Below are positions 26,424-34,769 of a DNA stretch of 45,781 nt, one piece after another (the first letter of the stretch is position 1; each line of letters begins with the position of its first letter). Source of the stretch: Actinomycetes bacterium (GTDB lineage: Bacteria > Actinomycetota > Actinomycetes > Actinomycetales > Microbacteriaceae); contig JAEYVZ010000055.1 in the NCBI GenBank assembly GCA_023431405.1, positions 1-45,781 of the forward strand, in the 5' to 3' direction. A program made the position numbers and the translations under genes. Below the pieces are notes generated by a model that was not told the origin of the DNA, did not search any database, and saw nothing but the letters and a program-made list of their open reading frames with translations.

Positions 26424-28718
26424 TCAGTGACCCGGCCGCGCCAGAGCGCGGCGCTCTTCGGCCAGGATCGGCTCCCACTGCTTCTCGAGCTCGCGCTCGG
26501 GGGCCGTGGGGATGAAACCGGCCGGTGCGTAGCGTCGCGAGGCGACGGGCGCATCCTCGGTGTTCTCGCCGCCGCCGCGGCGGATCGCCGCGATGGTGAC
26601 GACGATCGCGACAGCGATCACGATGATGGCCAGCGTCACGAAGATGATCGAGAGCGTTCCCTGCACGGCGGTGTTCCGGATGACGGCGCCCATCACCTCG
26701 GGCGTTCCGAGCGACGTGTCTCCCGCTGCGAGGGCGTCGCGGTACTTGACGTGGTTCGCCCAGTATCCGATCGCCGGCACCGGGGAGAAGATCTTGTACA
26801 GCGACGCGGTGATCGTGACGACGGCGGTGAAGGCCAGCGGCAGGGCGATGATCCACAGCCACTTCACGTAGCTCGGGCCGCGCTTGGCGACGATCGCCAT
26901 GACCACCGCCAGGGCGATCGCGGCCAGCAGCTGGTTGGCGATGCCGAACAGCGGGAAGAACGTGTTGATGCCGCCCAGCGGATCGGTGACGCCGAGGATG
27001 AGGATCGTTCCCCAGCCGGCCACCATGATCGCCGTCGTGATCCACACGCCGGGGCGCCACGAGACGTCGCGGAACTTGGGGATCCACGCGCCGATGGAGT
27101 CCTGCAGCATGAAGCGCGCGACGCGCGTGCCGGCGTCGACGGCCGTGAGGATGAACAGCGCCTCGAACATGATCGCGAAGTGGTACCAGAACGCCATGAG
27201 CGCCTGCCCGCCGAGTGCCTGCTGCATGATGTGCGCGAGGCCGAGGGCGAGGGTGGGGGCACCTCCGGTGCGGGAGACGATCGACTCCTCCCCGACCGCG
27301 GCGGCCGTTCCGGTGAGCATGTCGGGCGTGAGGTCGACGCCGGTCAGCCCGAGTGCGTTCACGAAGGCGACGGCGCCTTCCACCGTGCCGCCCGTCGCCG
27401 CGGCGGGGGCGTTCATGGCGAAGTAGATGCCCTGGTCGATCGAGATCGCGGCGACGAGCGCCATGATCGCCACGAACGACTCCATCAGCATGCCGCCGTA
27501 CCCGATGAAACGGGTCTGACGCTCCTTCTCGACGAGCTTGGGGGTGGTGCCCGACGAGATGAGCGCGTGGAAGCCCGAGAGCGCACCGCACGCGATCGTC
27601 ACGAACAGGAACGGGAACAGCGGGCCGGCGAACACCGGGCCCATGCCGTTCTCCCCGAAGATCGTGACGGCGGGCACCGAGATCTCAGGACGCACGATCA
27701 CGATGGCCGCGGCGAGCATGACGATGACGCCGATCTTCATGAAGGTCGACAGGTAGTCGCGGGGGGCGAGCAGCAGCCACACGGGCAGCACCGCGGCGAT
27801 GAAGCCGTAGATGATGATGCCCCACGCGATCGTCGTGCGGTCGAGGTGGAAGATCGCCTGACCCCACTCGGTGCCGGCGACCCAGCCGCCGCCGATGATG
27901 GCGAACATGAGCAGGACGAAGCCGATGATCGACACCTCGGTGACCTTGCCGGGGCGCAGGTAGCGCAGGTAGACCCCCATGAACAGGGCGATCGGGATGG
28001 TCATCGCCACCGAGAACACGCCCCACGGGCTCTCGCCGAGGGCGTTGACGACGACGAGGGCGAGGATCGCCACGATGATCAGCATGATGAGCAGCGACGC
28101 GATGATCGCGGCGGTTCCGCCGATGCGCCCGAGCTCCTGGCGCGCCATCTGGCCGATCGTGCGGCCGCCGCGACGCATCGAGAAGAAGAGCACCGTGTAG
28201 TCCTGGACCGCCCCGGCAAGGACGACCCCGACGATGATCCAGATCGTGCCGGGGAGGAAGCCCATCTGCGCCGCGAGGACGGGACCCACGAGCGGTCCCG
28301 CGCCGGCGATGGCGGCGAAGTGGTGGCCGTACAGCACGCGCCGGTCGGTCGGGACGTAGTCCTTGCCGTCCGAGCGCACTTCCGCCGGCGTGGCCCTCCG
28401 GTCGTCGGGGCGGGTGATGTAGCGCTCGATGACCTTCGAGTAGAAGCGATAGCCGATCAGGTAGGTGCACACCGCCGCGAACACGAACCAGATCGCGTTG
28501 ACGGTCTCGCCCCGCACCAGCGCGAGCATGACCCAGGCGAGTCCGCCGAGCAGGGCGATGGCGACCCACACGACGATCTTCAGCGGCGTCCAGCGTGTGG
28601 TGCGCGCGTCGTCCTCATCGCTGACGGCGACGGGGGGAAGGTTCGGGTCGGTGGCGAGGACGGGCTCGTCGCCGACGATGCCGGTCGATCCGGGCGGGCG
28701 TGACGAAGCTGCAGACAT
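26424..28718 (-). CDS. cstA: Carbon starvation protein CstA family transporter
   Basis: This is a 764-residue membrane protein with about 16-18 hydrophobic segments after a soluble N-terminus of 45 residues. The family motif GHHFAAIAGAGPLVGP is near 129-144, and the MSxRRGGRTIGQ-type loop is present. CstA-family proteins import pyruvate (BtsT, CstA) and have been linked to peptide use under starvation. GAGGAG stands 6 bases before ATG 28718, and a TAGCCT -10 candidate lies about 35-40 bases upstream. ybdD follows after 130 bases and a LytS/LytTR system follows that, recalling the pyruvate-sensing BtsS/BtsR-BtsT circuit. It is therefore a likely pyruvate/H+ symporter under two-component control. 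Confidence 0.95.
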   Translation of the reverse strand: MSAASSRPPGSTGIVGDEPVLATDPNLPPVAVSDEDDARTTRWTPLKIVVWVAIALLGGLAWVMLALVRGETVNAIWFVFAAVCTYLIGYRFYSKVIERYITRPDDRRATPAEVRSDGKDYVPTDRRVLYGHHFAAIAGAGPLVGPVLAAQMGFLPGTIWIIVGVVLAGAVQDYTVLFFSMRRGGRTIGQMARQELGRIGGTAAIIASLLIMLIIVAILALVVVNALGESPWGVFSVAMTIPIALFMGVYLRYLRPGKVTEVSIIGFVLLMFAIIGGGWVAGTEWGQAIFHLDRTTIAWGIIIYGFIAAVLPVWLLLAPRDYLSTFMKIGVIVMLAAAIVIVRPEISVPAVTIFGENGMGPVFAGPLFPFLFVTIACGALSGFHALISSGTTPKLVEKERQTRFIGYGGMLMESFVAIMALVAAISIDQGIYFAMNAPAAATGGTVEGAVAFVNALGLTGVDLTPDMLTGTAAAVGEESIVSRTGGAPTLALGLAHIMQQALGGQALMAFWYHFAIMFEALFILTAVDAGTRVARFMLQDSIGAWIPKFRDVSWRPGVWITTAIMVAGWGTILILGVTDPLGGINTFFPLFGIANQLLAAIALAVVMAIVAKRGPSYVKWLWIIALPLAFTAVVTITASLYKIFSPVPAIGYWANHVKYRDALAAGDTSLGTPEVMGAVIRNTAVQGTLSIIFVTLAIIVIAVAIVVTIAAIRRGGGENTEDAPVASRRYAPAGFIPTAPERELEKQWEPILAEERRALARPGH

Positions 28719-28868
28719 GGTAACTCCTCAGGGGGCGCGTCTTTGCGTGCTGATCAGGCTAGGAAGCTCCTCGTGGAGAGAACCCTTCGGGGCCCCCGGT
28801 CTGCGACGAGCGGCGCGGATGCCGCGACGAACGGTGCGGAACGGTCGCGGAACACCCGCGGCGCGCCG

Positions 28869-28874
28869 TACGTT
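28869..28874 (+). promoter_or_regulatory. Possible -10 element for the GNAT gene
   Basis: TACGTT (TANNNT) lies 25 bases before ATG 28900 in the divergent gap with cstA. No convincing -35 is present. Confidence 0.3.
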
Positions 28875-28899
28875 GGGGACAGCGACGAGAGGAGCATCC

Positions 28900-29247
28900 A
28901 TGAGCGATGACACCCAGATCACGGTCGAGCGCAATGACGCCCGGAGGCGCTACGAGATCCGCGTCGGCGACACCATCGCAGGCTTCACGACCTTCCACCC
29001 CGACGACGAGGGGCGGCTCCTGTTCCCGCACACCGAGATAGACCCCGCCTTCAGCGGTCGAGGCCTCGGCAGTCGGCTCGTCTCGGCCGCCATGGAAGAC
29101 GCCTCCGCCCGCGGTGAGACCGTGGTCCCGGTGTGCCCGTTCGTGGTGAAGTATCTTCGCGGCACCGAGGTGCCGGGCCTCAGCGTCGACTGGGACACCC
29201 GTCGCAATGAAAGCGACGCGGCCGCCGCAGCCGACACCGAGAGCTGA
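28900..29247 (+). CDS. Small GNAT-family N-acetyltransferase (YjdJ type)
   Basis: This is a 115-residue protein with the compact GNAT fold of the YjdJ/COG2388 group. It has a beta-rich start (RYEIRVGDTIAGFTTF), a catalytic-region TEIDPAFSGRGLGSRLV stretch whose G-R-G-L-G-S binds acetyl-CoA, and a VVPVCPFVVKYL strand typical of the group. Substrates in this group are mostly unknown. GAGAGGAG lies about 6 bases before the ATG. The pirin gene follows after 11 bases, so the two are probably co-transcribed. Confidence 0.9.
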   Translation: MSDDTQITVERNDARRRYEIRVGDTIAGFTTFHPDDEGRLLFPHTEIDPAFSGRGLGSRLVSAAMEDASARGETVVPVCPFVVKYLRGTEVPGLSVDWDTRRNESDAAAAADTES

Positions 29248-29258
29248 CGAGGCGACGC

Positions 29259-30206
29259 ATGACCGATCCGTCGACATCCGCCGGCCTGGTGGCCGGGCCG
29301 TGTGCCCTGCTGCTCGAAGCGCGCGAGGTGCCGCTGGGCGGGGTCCGGGGGATGTCGGTGCACCGCACCCTTCCGCAGCGGGCTCTCCCGATGGTGGGGG
29401 CCTGGTGCTTCCTCGACCGCTTCGGGCCGCAGACGACGCTGATGCGCGTCGAGCCGCATCCGCATATCGGTCTTCAGACGGTCACTTGGCCGTTCGTCGG
29501 TCACGTACGCCACCGCGACGCGATCGGCAGCGACGTCGTCGTGCAGCGTGGCGTGCTCAACATCATGACGAGCGGCGCGGGCATCTCGCACTCCGAGTAC
29601 TCGGTGGGCGAGGAGGCCGCCCCGCTCGATGCGCTGCAGCTCTGGGTCGCGCTTCCCGAGTCTCGGCGCCACGGCGAGCGCGACTTCGAGCGCATCGCGG
29701 ACCTGCCGGTCATCGAGCTCGCCGGCGGCGCGTCGGCGTGCGTCGTGGTGGGTGAGCTCGCCGGCACGACCTCTCCCGCACGCATGTACACGCCGATCGT
29801 GGGTGCGGAGCTCTTCCTCCCCGCCGGCGTGCGCACGACCGTGCCGCTGCATCCGGAGTGGGAGTACGCCGTCGTCGGCGTGTCGGGCGCGCCGGTGGTG
29901 GCTGCGCCCGATCCGGTGTCGGTGCCCGATCTCGGCCTCCTCTTCCTCGGGCAGGGGCGCGACGCCGTCGAGATCTCAAGCGCGACGGATGCCACGGTGT
30001 TCCTCCTCGGAGGCGAGCCGTTCGAAGACGACATCGTCATGTGGTGGAACTTCGTCGGCCGCTCCCACGAGGAGATCGTCGCGGCGCGCGACGAGTGGGA
30101 AGCGGGAGGAGCTCGCTTCGGGCATGTCGTGGGACACGGCGACGAGCGGATCCCCGCGCCGCCACTGCCCGGCGTGAAGCTCACGAAACGGCGTCGCAGA
30201 CTCTAG
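29259..30206 (+). CDS. Pirin family protein (cupin)
   Basis: This is a 315-residue bicupin. The metal ligands of pirins are all present: His67 and His69 in EPHPHIGLQTVTW, His111 and Glu113 in GAGISHSEYS. Pirins bind Fe and some have quercetin 2,3-dioxygenase activity; in bacteria others tune metabolism or redox responses. The C-terminal pirin domain (about 190-290) is also present. ATG 29259 has GAGG about 8 bases upstream. It lies between the GNAT gene and the ECF transporter; the link to either is not clear. Confidence 0.93.
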   Translation: MTDPSTSAGLVAGPCALLLEAREVPLGGVRGMSVHRTLPQRALPMVGAWCFLDRFGPQTTLMRVEPHPHIGLQTVTWPFVGHVRHRDAIGSDVVVQRGVLNIMTSGAGISHSEYSVGEEAAPLDALQLWVALPESRRHGERDFERIADLPVIELAGGASACVVVGELAGTTSPARMYTPIVGAELFLPAGVRTTVPLHPEWEYAVVGVSGAPVVAAPDPVSVPDLGLLFLGQGRDAVEISSATDATVFLLGGEPFEDDIVMWWNFVGRSHEEIVAARDEWEAGGARFGHVVGHGDERIPAPPLPGVKLTKRRRRL

Positions 30207-30246
30207 GCGAGCGGTTTTCCACGGCCGCCATGCGTCCCCGCCGCAC

Positions 30247-30252
30247 TACGCT
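30247..30252 (+). promoter_or_regulatory. Leaderless -10 element of the ECF S-component gene
   Basis: TACGCT is followed by exactly 6 bases (GGAGGG) and the GTG start. The GGAGGG touches the start codon and so is too close to act as a ribosome site. Confidence 0.5.
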
Positions 30253-30258
30253 GGAGGG

Positions 30259-30801
30259 GTGGCTCCTCCGATCCTCTCGACGCGCGTGCTGCTGGTCTGC
30301 GCGGCCATCGGAGTGGGCACGGGCATCGTCGCCGGCATCGCCGGCGCGCTGAGTCTCGTGGTGCTGGCCACGGCGCCCTTCCTCTACGGCATGCTCCTCG
30401 GTGCGCACGTGCTGCCGGGCATCGTGGCCCAGGAGGTGCTGCGCCTGCCGCTCGTGGCCCTCACGACCCATCTGCTGGCCGCCCTCGTCGGAAGCGCGTT
30501 CGCCCCGATGTGGATCGGGCGCTACTTCGGCACCGCCCTGCTGTTCGGGCTGATCCAGGAAGCCGTGGCCGCCGCCACCCGCTACCGCGCCTGGGGCCCG
30601 TGGCGCTTCTTCATCTCCGCCGGCATCATCGGCGTGATCGTGGCGGTCGTCGTGTTCTTCGCCGCGAACCTCGGCAAGCTGCCGCTGTGGGCTCAGGTCG
30701 CCTATGTCGCCCTGTCGGTGGTGTCGCCGATCGTGTGGACGGCAGCGGCCCTCGCGATAGGCCGCGGCCTGCGGCGCGCAGGCGTCGCCCGCGTCGCCTG
30801 A
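30259..30801 (+). CDS. ECF transporter substrate-binding S component (YkoE-like)
   Basis: This is a 180-residue membrane protein with five to six helices. The stretch APFLYGMLLGAHVLPGIVAQEVLRLP, split by helix breaks, and the TRYRAWGPWRFFISA loop match YkoE-type S components. YkoE is linked to thiamine or its pyrimidine precursor in Bacillus and works with YkoD (ATPase) and YkoC (T component), which follow here in the same order. GTG 30259 fits the leaderless -10 at 30247. There is no room for, and no sign of, a TPP riboswitch in the 52-base upstream gap, so a thiamine role is less secure than the family name suggests. Confidence 0.85.
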   Translation: MAPPILSTRVLLVCAAIGVGTGIVAGIAGALSLVVLATAPFLYGMLLGAHVLPGIVAQEVLRLPLVALTTHLLAALVGSAFAPMWIGRYFGTALLFGLIQEAVAAATRYRAWGPWRFFISAGIIGVIVAVVVFFAANLGKLPLWAQVAYVALSVVSPIVWTAAALAIGRGLRRAGVARVA

Positions 30802-30829
30802 CCGGGCCGACCCACCGCCACCAGCCAGG

Positions 30830-30848
30830 TAAGGGTAGGCTAAGTGGG
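30830..30848 (+). promoter_or_regulatory. Degenerate DtxR/IdeR-like iron box
   Basis: Aligned to the 19-bp DtxR consensus TTAGGTTAGGCTAACCTAA, this site matches 12 of 19 positions, with 12 of the first 14 including an unbroken TAGGCTAA core. The right half is poor. It lies in the 85-base gap between the S-component and ATPase genes. A small hairpin (GGCGG/CCGCC at 30849-30863) follows. Confidence 0.4.
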
Positions 30849-30886
30849 GGCGGAGGGGCCGCCTCCCTACTGCGTTGGGACCACTC

Positions 30887-32653
30887 GTGACCGCTGCCGT
30901 GCCCGCCTCCGCGGCGACTCCCGGTGACGCACGACCCGGCACTCCGTTCCTCCGCGCATCCCACGTCGCGATCACGCACGACGGCGAGCCGTCGGCCACC
31001 CCTGCCGACGCGTCGCTGACGGTGCGGCGCGGCGAGACCGTGCTGCTGCTCGGTCCGAGCGGCTCCGGCAAGTCGACGCTCGCGCTCTCGTTCAACGGCC
31101 TCATCCCCCACGCGGTCCACGCGACCCTCAGAGGCGAGGTGCGCGTCGACGACCTCGACACCGCGGCGACGCCCGTGTCTGTGTTGAGCACACGCGTCGG
31201 CATGGTCTTCCAAGACCCCGATGCCCAGCTGGTGACCGGCACCGTGCTCGACGAGGTCGCCTTCGGACCGGAGAACCTCCGGCTGCCGGTGTCGGAGGTG
31301 CTGGAGCGCGCCGAGAACGCCCTGCGCCGGGTGGGGCTGTGGGATCGCCGCGCCGAGAACCCCGACCGGCTGTCGGGCGGCGGCCGACAGCGGCTCGCGA
31401 TCGCGTGCGCGCTGGCGCTGCGATCGCCGCTGCTGGTGCTCGACGAGCCGACCGCGAACCTCGACCCCGCCGGCACGGAGGAGGTCTACGGCATCCTCGG
31501 CGACCTCGCCGCCACCGGCGACCATGCGATCGTGCTGATCGAGCACAATCTCGACGCGGCGGTCGCCCTGACCGACCGCGTGGTGGCCCTCGATGCGGAG
31601 GGGCGCACCGTCGCCGACGGGACGGTCGACGACGTGCTGCGCGCACGAGCCGACGAGCTGCACGCGCTCGGTGTGTGGCTGCCGGTCTCGACCTTGGCTG
31701 CGATGCGGCTGAGGGATGCCGGGTGGCGGTTCGATCGTCTGCCGCTCACCCCCGCCGAACTCCACGACGCCGTCGAGCGCGCCGAGCCGCCGGCGAAGGA
31801 GGGAGAGCGGGCGATCACCGCACGGCACGCGGCATCCGCACCGGCAGTGACTCCCGTCGCCCTGTCCGCTCACGATCTGTCGGTGACGCGCGGCCGTCAG
31901 CGTGTGCTCCACGACATCGACCTCGACGTGCGGCGCGGGGAGTTCGTCGCGATCGTCGGACCGAACGGCGCCGGCAAGACGACACTCCTGCAGGCGATCT
32001 CGGGTGTCATCCCCGTTCCGCGCGGACACGTGCGCATCGACGGCCTCGACCCCGCGCGCGCCGACCGGCGGGCGCTCTCGCGACGGGTCGGCTTCGTGTT
32101 CCAGAACCCCGAGCACCAGTTCATCACCTCCTCCGTCTTCGAGGAGCTCGCACACGGCCTGCGTCAGCAGAAGCTCCCCGAGCCCGAGGTGCGTGCCCGG
32201 GCGGACGAGATCCTCCGACGCTTCGGACTCCAGGCCCGTGCCGACGTGCACCCGTTCCTCCTGTCTGGCGGCCAGAAACGGCGGCTCTCGGTGGGCACCG
32301 CCCTCGTCACGGGAGCGCCCGTCCTCTGCCTCGACGAGCCGACATTCGGTCAGGACCGTGCCCGCGCCGACGAGCTGCTGCGGCTGCTGCAAGACCTCAA
32401 CCGCGAGGGCACCACGATCGTCGTCGTCACGCACGACATGCAGCTCGTCGCCGAGTACGCCGAGCGAACCGTCGTCGTCGACGGCGGGCGCATCGTCGCC
32501 GACGGCTCCACGACCGAGATCTTCACCGACGACGCCCTGCTGCAGCGCACAGGGCTGCGCCGGCCTCCGCTGCGAGTGGCGTTCGCCGGGTCGCGGCATC
32601 CGCAGCTCGCCGCGGTCACACGCCTGTCCGATCTCCCGGGCGGTGCCGGATGA
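30887..32653 (+). CDS. ECF transporter ATPase with two fused ABC domains (YkoD-like)
   Basis: This is a 588-residue protein with two complete ATPase domains. Domain 1 has Walker A GPSGSGKST (about 56-64), signature LSGGGRQR and Walker B LLVLDEPTANLD. Domain 2 has Walker A GPNGAGKTT (about 358-366), signature LSGGQKRR and VLCLDEPTFGQD. Fused EcfA-EcfA' proteins are typical of YkoEDC-type importers. They energise S-component toppling via the T component. GTG 30887 is chosen over TTG 30875, but neither has a strong ribosome site, so the exact start is uncertain. The stop overlaps the T-component ATG (ATGA). Confidence 0.92.
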   Translation: MTAAVPASAATPGDARPGTPFLRASHVAITHDGEPSATPADASLTVRRGETVLLLGPSGSGKSTLALSFNGLIPHAVHATLRGEVRVDDLDTAATPVSVLSTRVGMVFQDPDAQLVTGTVLDEVAFGPENLRLPVSEVLERAENALRRVGLWDRRAENPDRLSGGGRQRLAIACALALRSPLLVLDEPTANLDPAGTEEVYGILGDLAATGDHAIVLIEHNLDAAVALTDRVVALDAEGRTVADGTVDDVLRARADELHALGVWLPVSTLAAMRLRDAGWRFDRLPLTPAELHDAVERAEPPAKEGERAITARHAASAPAVTPVALSAHDLSVTRGRQRVLHDIDLDVRRGEFVAIVGPNGAGKTTLLQAISGVIPVPRGHVRIDGLDPARADRRALSRRVGFVFQNPEHQFITSSVFEELAHGLRQQKLPEPEVRARADEILRRFGLQARADVHPFLLSGGQKRRLSVGTALVTGAPVLCLDEPTFGQDRARADELLRLLQDLNREGTTIVVVTHDMQLVAEYAERTVVVDGGRIVADGSTTEIFTDDALLQRTGLRRPPLRVAFAGSRHPQLAAVTRLSDLPGGAG

Positions 32654-33459
32654 CCCTCACGGTCGCGAATCCGTACGCCACACCCGTGCACCCGCACCGG
32701 TTCCTGTACGGGTTGAACCCGCTCGCCAAGCTCGGCGGGCCGCTCCCTGCCATGCTGCTGCTCGTGCTCGTGCGTGACGTGACGACACCGCTCGTGTTCC
32801 TCGTGCTCGCCTACGCGGTGGTGCTCGTGGGCGCCCAGCTGAGCACGCGACTGATGCTCGTGCTGTTCGTGGCCGTACCCGCCGCGATCGCGCTCATCAC
32901 GGTGGGTCTGGCGGCATGGACCGACCCCTCACGCGTCGACTCCTCGGTGGCCGTGCTCACGATCGGGTCGTGGACGCTGTCGGAGGGAGCGCTCCTCGTC
33001 GGCCTCGCGACCGCGGTGCGCCTCGCGGCGATCATCACCCTCGCGATGCTGGCGGGCATCACCACCAACGGGGCCGACCTCGTGCGCGCCGCCGTGCAGC
33101 ACCTGAGGCTCCCCTACCGGGTGGGATACACGGCGCTCGCCGCTTTCCGGTTCGTGCCGCGGTTCGCGCACGAGCTCGACATCATCCGGCAGGCTCACCG
33201 CGTGCGAGGCGGCCACGACGGCCGCGGACCGTTCGCCGCCGTCGCCCGGTGGTGGGGCTACATCGTGCCTCTCCTGGCGAGCGCCATCCGTCACGCCGAG
33301 CGGGTTGCGCTCGCGATGGATGCGCGCGCCTTCGGCGCCTACCCCGACCGCACCGAGCGTCATCTCGTGCCGTGGCGACGACGCGACACCGTCTTCATGG
33401 TGGCGTTCTGGGTCGTCACCGCCGGCATCCTGATCGCCCTCTTCCCGTGGACGCCCTGA
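32650..33459 (+). CDS. ECF transporter T component (EcfT/YkoC-like)
   Basis: This is a 269-residue membrane protein with five to six helices. The coupling region contains AMDARAFGAYPDR, equivalent to the Ala-Arg-Gly/Ala motifs by which EcfT touches the ATPases; LPYRVGYTALAAFRFVPR is also typical of CbiQ/EcfT. It connects the S component to the ATPase dimer. ATG 32650 overlaps the ATPase stop by four bases, guaranteeing coupled synthesis. It closes the ECF operon 30259-33459. Confidence 0.92.
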   Translation: MTLTVANPYATPVHPHRFLYGLNPLAKLGGPLPAMLLLVLVRDVTTPLVFLVLAYAVVLVGAQLSTRLMLVLFVAVPAAIALITVGLAAWTDPSRVDSSVAVLTIGSWTLSEGALLVGLATAVRLAAIITLAMLAGITTNGADLVRAAVQHLRLPYRVGYTALAAFRFVPRFAHELDIIRQAHRVRGGHDGRGPFAAVARWWGYIVPLLASAIRHAERVALAMDARAFGAYPDRTERHLVPWRRRDTVFMVAFWVVTAGILIALFPWTP

Positions 33460-33494
33460 CCTCCCGCCGCCACGCGCCCTCCGCCGGCACGCGC

Positions 33495-33500
33495 TAGCAT
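33495..33500 (+). promoter_or_regulatory. Leaderless -10 element of the MFS gene
   Basis: TAGCAT followed by 6 bases and GTG 33507. The MFS gene is therefore probably transcribed separately from the ECF operon 47 bases upstream. Confidence 0.55.
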
Positions 33501-33506
33501 CGCGCC

Positions 33507-34763
33507 GTGTACTCGCTCCTGCTCGCGATCATCTACATCGCCTTCATCAGCCTCGGGCTGCCCGATTCGCTCATCGGCTCGGGCTGGCCCGTGATGCATC
33601 GCGACCTCGACGTGCCGATCGCCTTCGCCGGCATCGTGACGATGATCATCGCCGCGGGGACGATCCTCGCAAGCCTCGCCTCCGAGCGCGTCACGCGCCG
33701 CTTCGGCGCCGGACTCGTGACCGCCGTGAGCGTCGGCATGACCGCTGCCGCACTGTTCGGCTTCTCCGTCTCCGGCGAATTCTGGATGCTGTGCCTGTGG
33801 GCGATCCCCTACGGCCTTGGAGCCGGGGCCGTCGACGCCGCCCTCAACAACTACGTCGCCCTCCACTACGCCGCACGCCACATGAACTGGCTGCACAGCT
33901 TCTGGGGACTCGGCGCCTCGATCAGCCCGTTCATCATGAGCTACACGCTCACGGCGGGACTCGGGTGGTCGAGCGCGTACCTGATCGTGGGCATCACGCA
34001 GGCGGCGCTCACGTTCGCCCTGCTCGTCAGCCTGCCGCTGTGGGGCAAGGTGAATCCGATCGCGCCGCCCGGTCGCGAGCACGAGGGAGACGCCGAGCAC
34101 GGGGGAGACGCCGAGCACGGGGCGGATGCCGTCTCCCCGGATGGCAAGGGCGCCGCACACGTGCCGCTCGCCCGCGCACTGCGGATTCCGGGGGTCGTGC
34201 TCATGCTCGCCGCGTTCTTCGCCTACTGCGGTCTGGAGAGCACCACGATCCTGTGGGCATCGACGTATCTGGTGGCGGCTCGCGGTGTGGAACCCGAGAC
34301 GGCCGCCGCGTTCGGCGCTCTCTTCCTCCTCGGCATCACGGCGGGCCGTTTCCTCGCCGGGTTCTTCGCCGACCGCGTCGGCGACCGGCTGCTCATCAGA
34401 GGCGGCTTCGCCGTCGTGGCGGTCGGCGTCGTGCTGATGGCGCTCCCGCTCGACACCGACGTCGTCGCGCTGACCGGGCTCGTCCTGGCCGGCCTCGGCT
34501 GCGCGCCCGTCTATCCCGCGATCATCCACTCCACGCCCGTCAACTTCGGGCGCCGCAACTCGCAGGCGATCATCGGCATCCAGATGGCCGCCGCCTACAC
34601 GGGCTCGACGCTCGCCCCGCCACTGCTGGGACTCATCTCGACGTGGTGGGGGATGTGGACCCTCCCCGTGTTCCTCGCCGCACTGGTCGTGATGGGCGTC
34701 GTCATGTCGGAACGGCTGAATCGCCTGGTGGCGCGCCGCGACCGCGCCGCTGTCGCGGCGTGA
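33507..34763 (+). CDS. MFS transporter with a His/Asp-rich central loop
   Basis: This is a 418-residue protein with 12 hydrophobic segments in two six-helix halves. The loop 2-3 region carries a short RVTRRFGAGL-type motif, and FADRVGDRLLIRG is the equivalent in the second half. The fold resembles the FucP-like sugar branch (ALNNYVALHY, LHSFWGLGASISP). The loop between helices 6 and 7 (about residues 188-218) holds E-H-E-G-D-A-E-H-G-G-D-A-E-H-G-A-D-A, encoded by an 18-bp direct repeat. The substrate is unknown. GTG 33507 is supported by the -10 at 33495. It is convergent with the CDF gene, with 6 bases between stops. Confidence 0.88.
   Translation: MYSLLLAIIYIAFISLGLPDSLIGSGWPVMHRDLDVPIAFAGIVTMIIAAGTILASLASERVTRRFGAGLVTAVSVGMTAAALFGFSVSGEFWMLCLWAIPYGLGAGAVDAALNNYVALHYAARHMNWLHSFWGLGASISPFIMSYTLTAGLGWSSAYLIVGITQAALTFALLVSLPLWGKVNPIAPPGREHEGDAEHGGDAEHGADAVSPDGKGAAHVPLARALRIPGVVLMLAAFFAYCGLESTTILWASTYLVAARGVEPETAAAFGALFLLGITAGRFLAGFFADRVGDRLLIRGGFAVVAVGVVLMALPLDTDVVALTGLVLAGLGCAPVYPAIIHSTPVNFGRRNSQAIIGIQMAAAYTGSTLAPPLLGLISTWWGMWTLPVFLAALVVMGVVMSERLNRLVARRDRAAVAA
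34086..34121 (+). repeat. Two-copy perfect 18-bp tandem repeat in the MFS gene
   Basis: GGAGACGCCGAGCACGGG occurs at 34086-34103 and again at 34104-34121, with partial copies on both sides. It encodes G-D-A-E-H-G units in the central cytoplasmic loop. The in-frame period makes length change harmless, so copy number may vary between strains. Confidence 0.8.
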
Positions 34764-34769
34764 CGGCTC

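Noticed and set aside
30207..30258. TPP riboswitch upstream of the YkoE-like gene
   Set aside because: The gap is 52 bases, too short for the element, and no conserved THI-box sequence is visible there.
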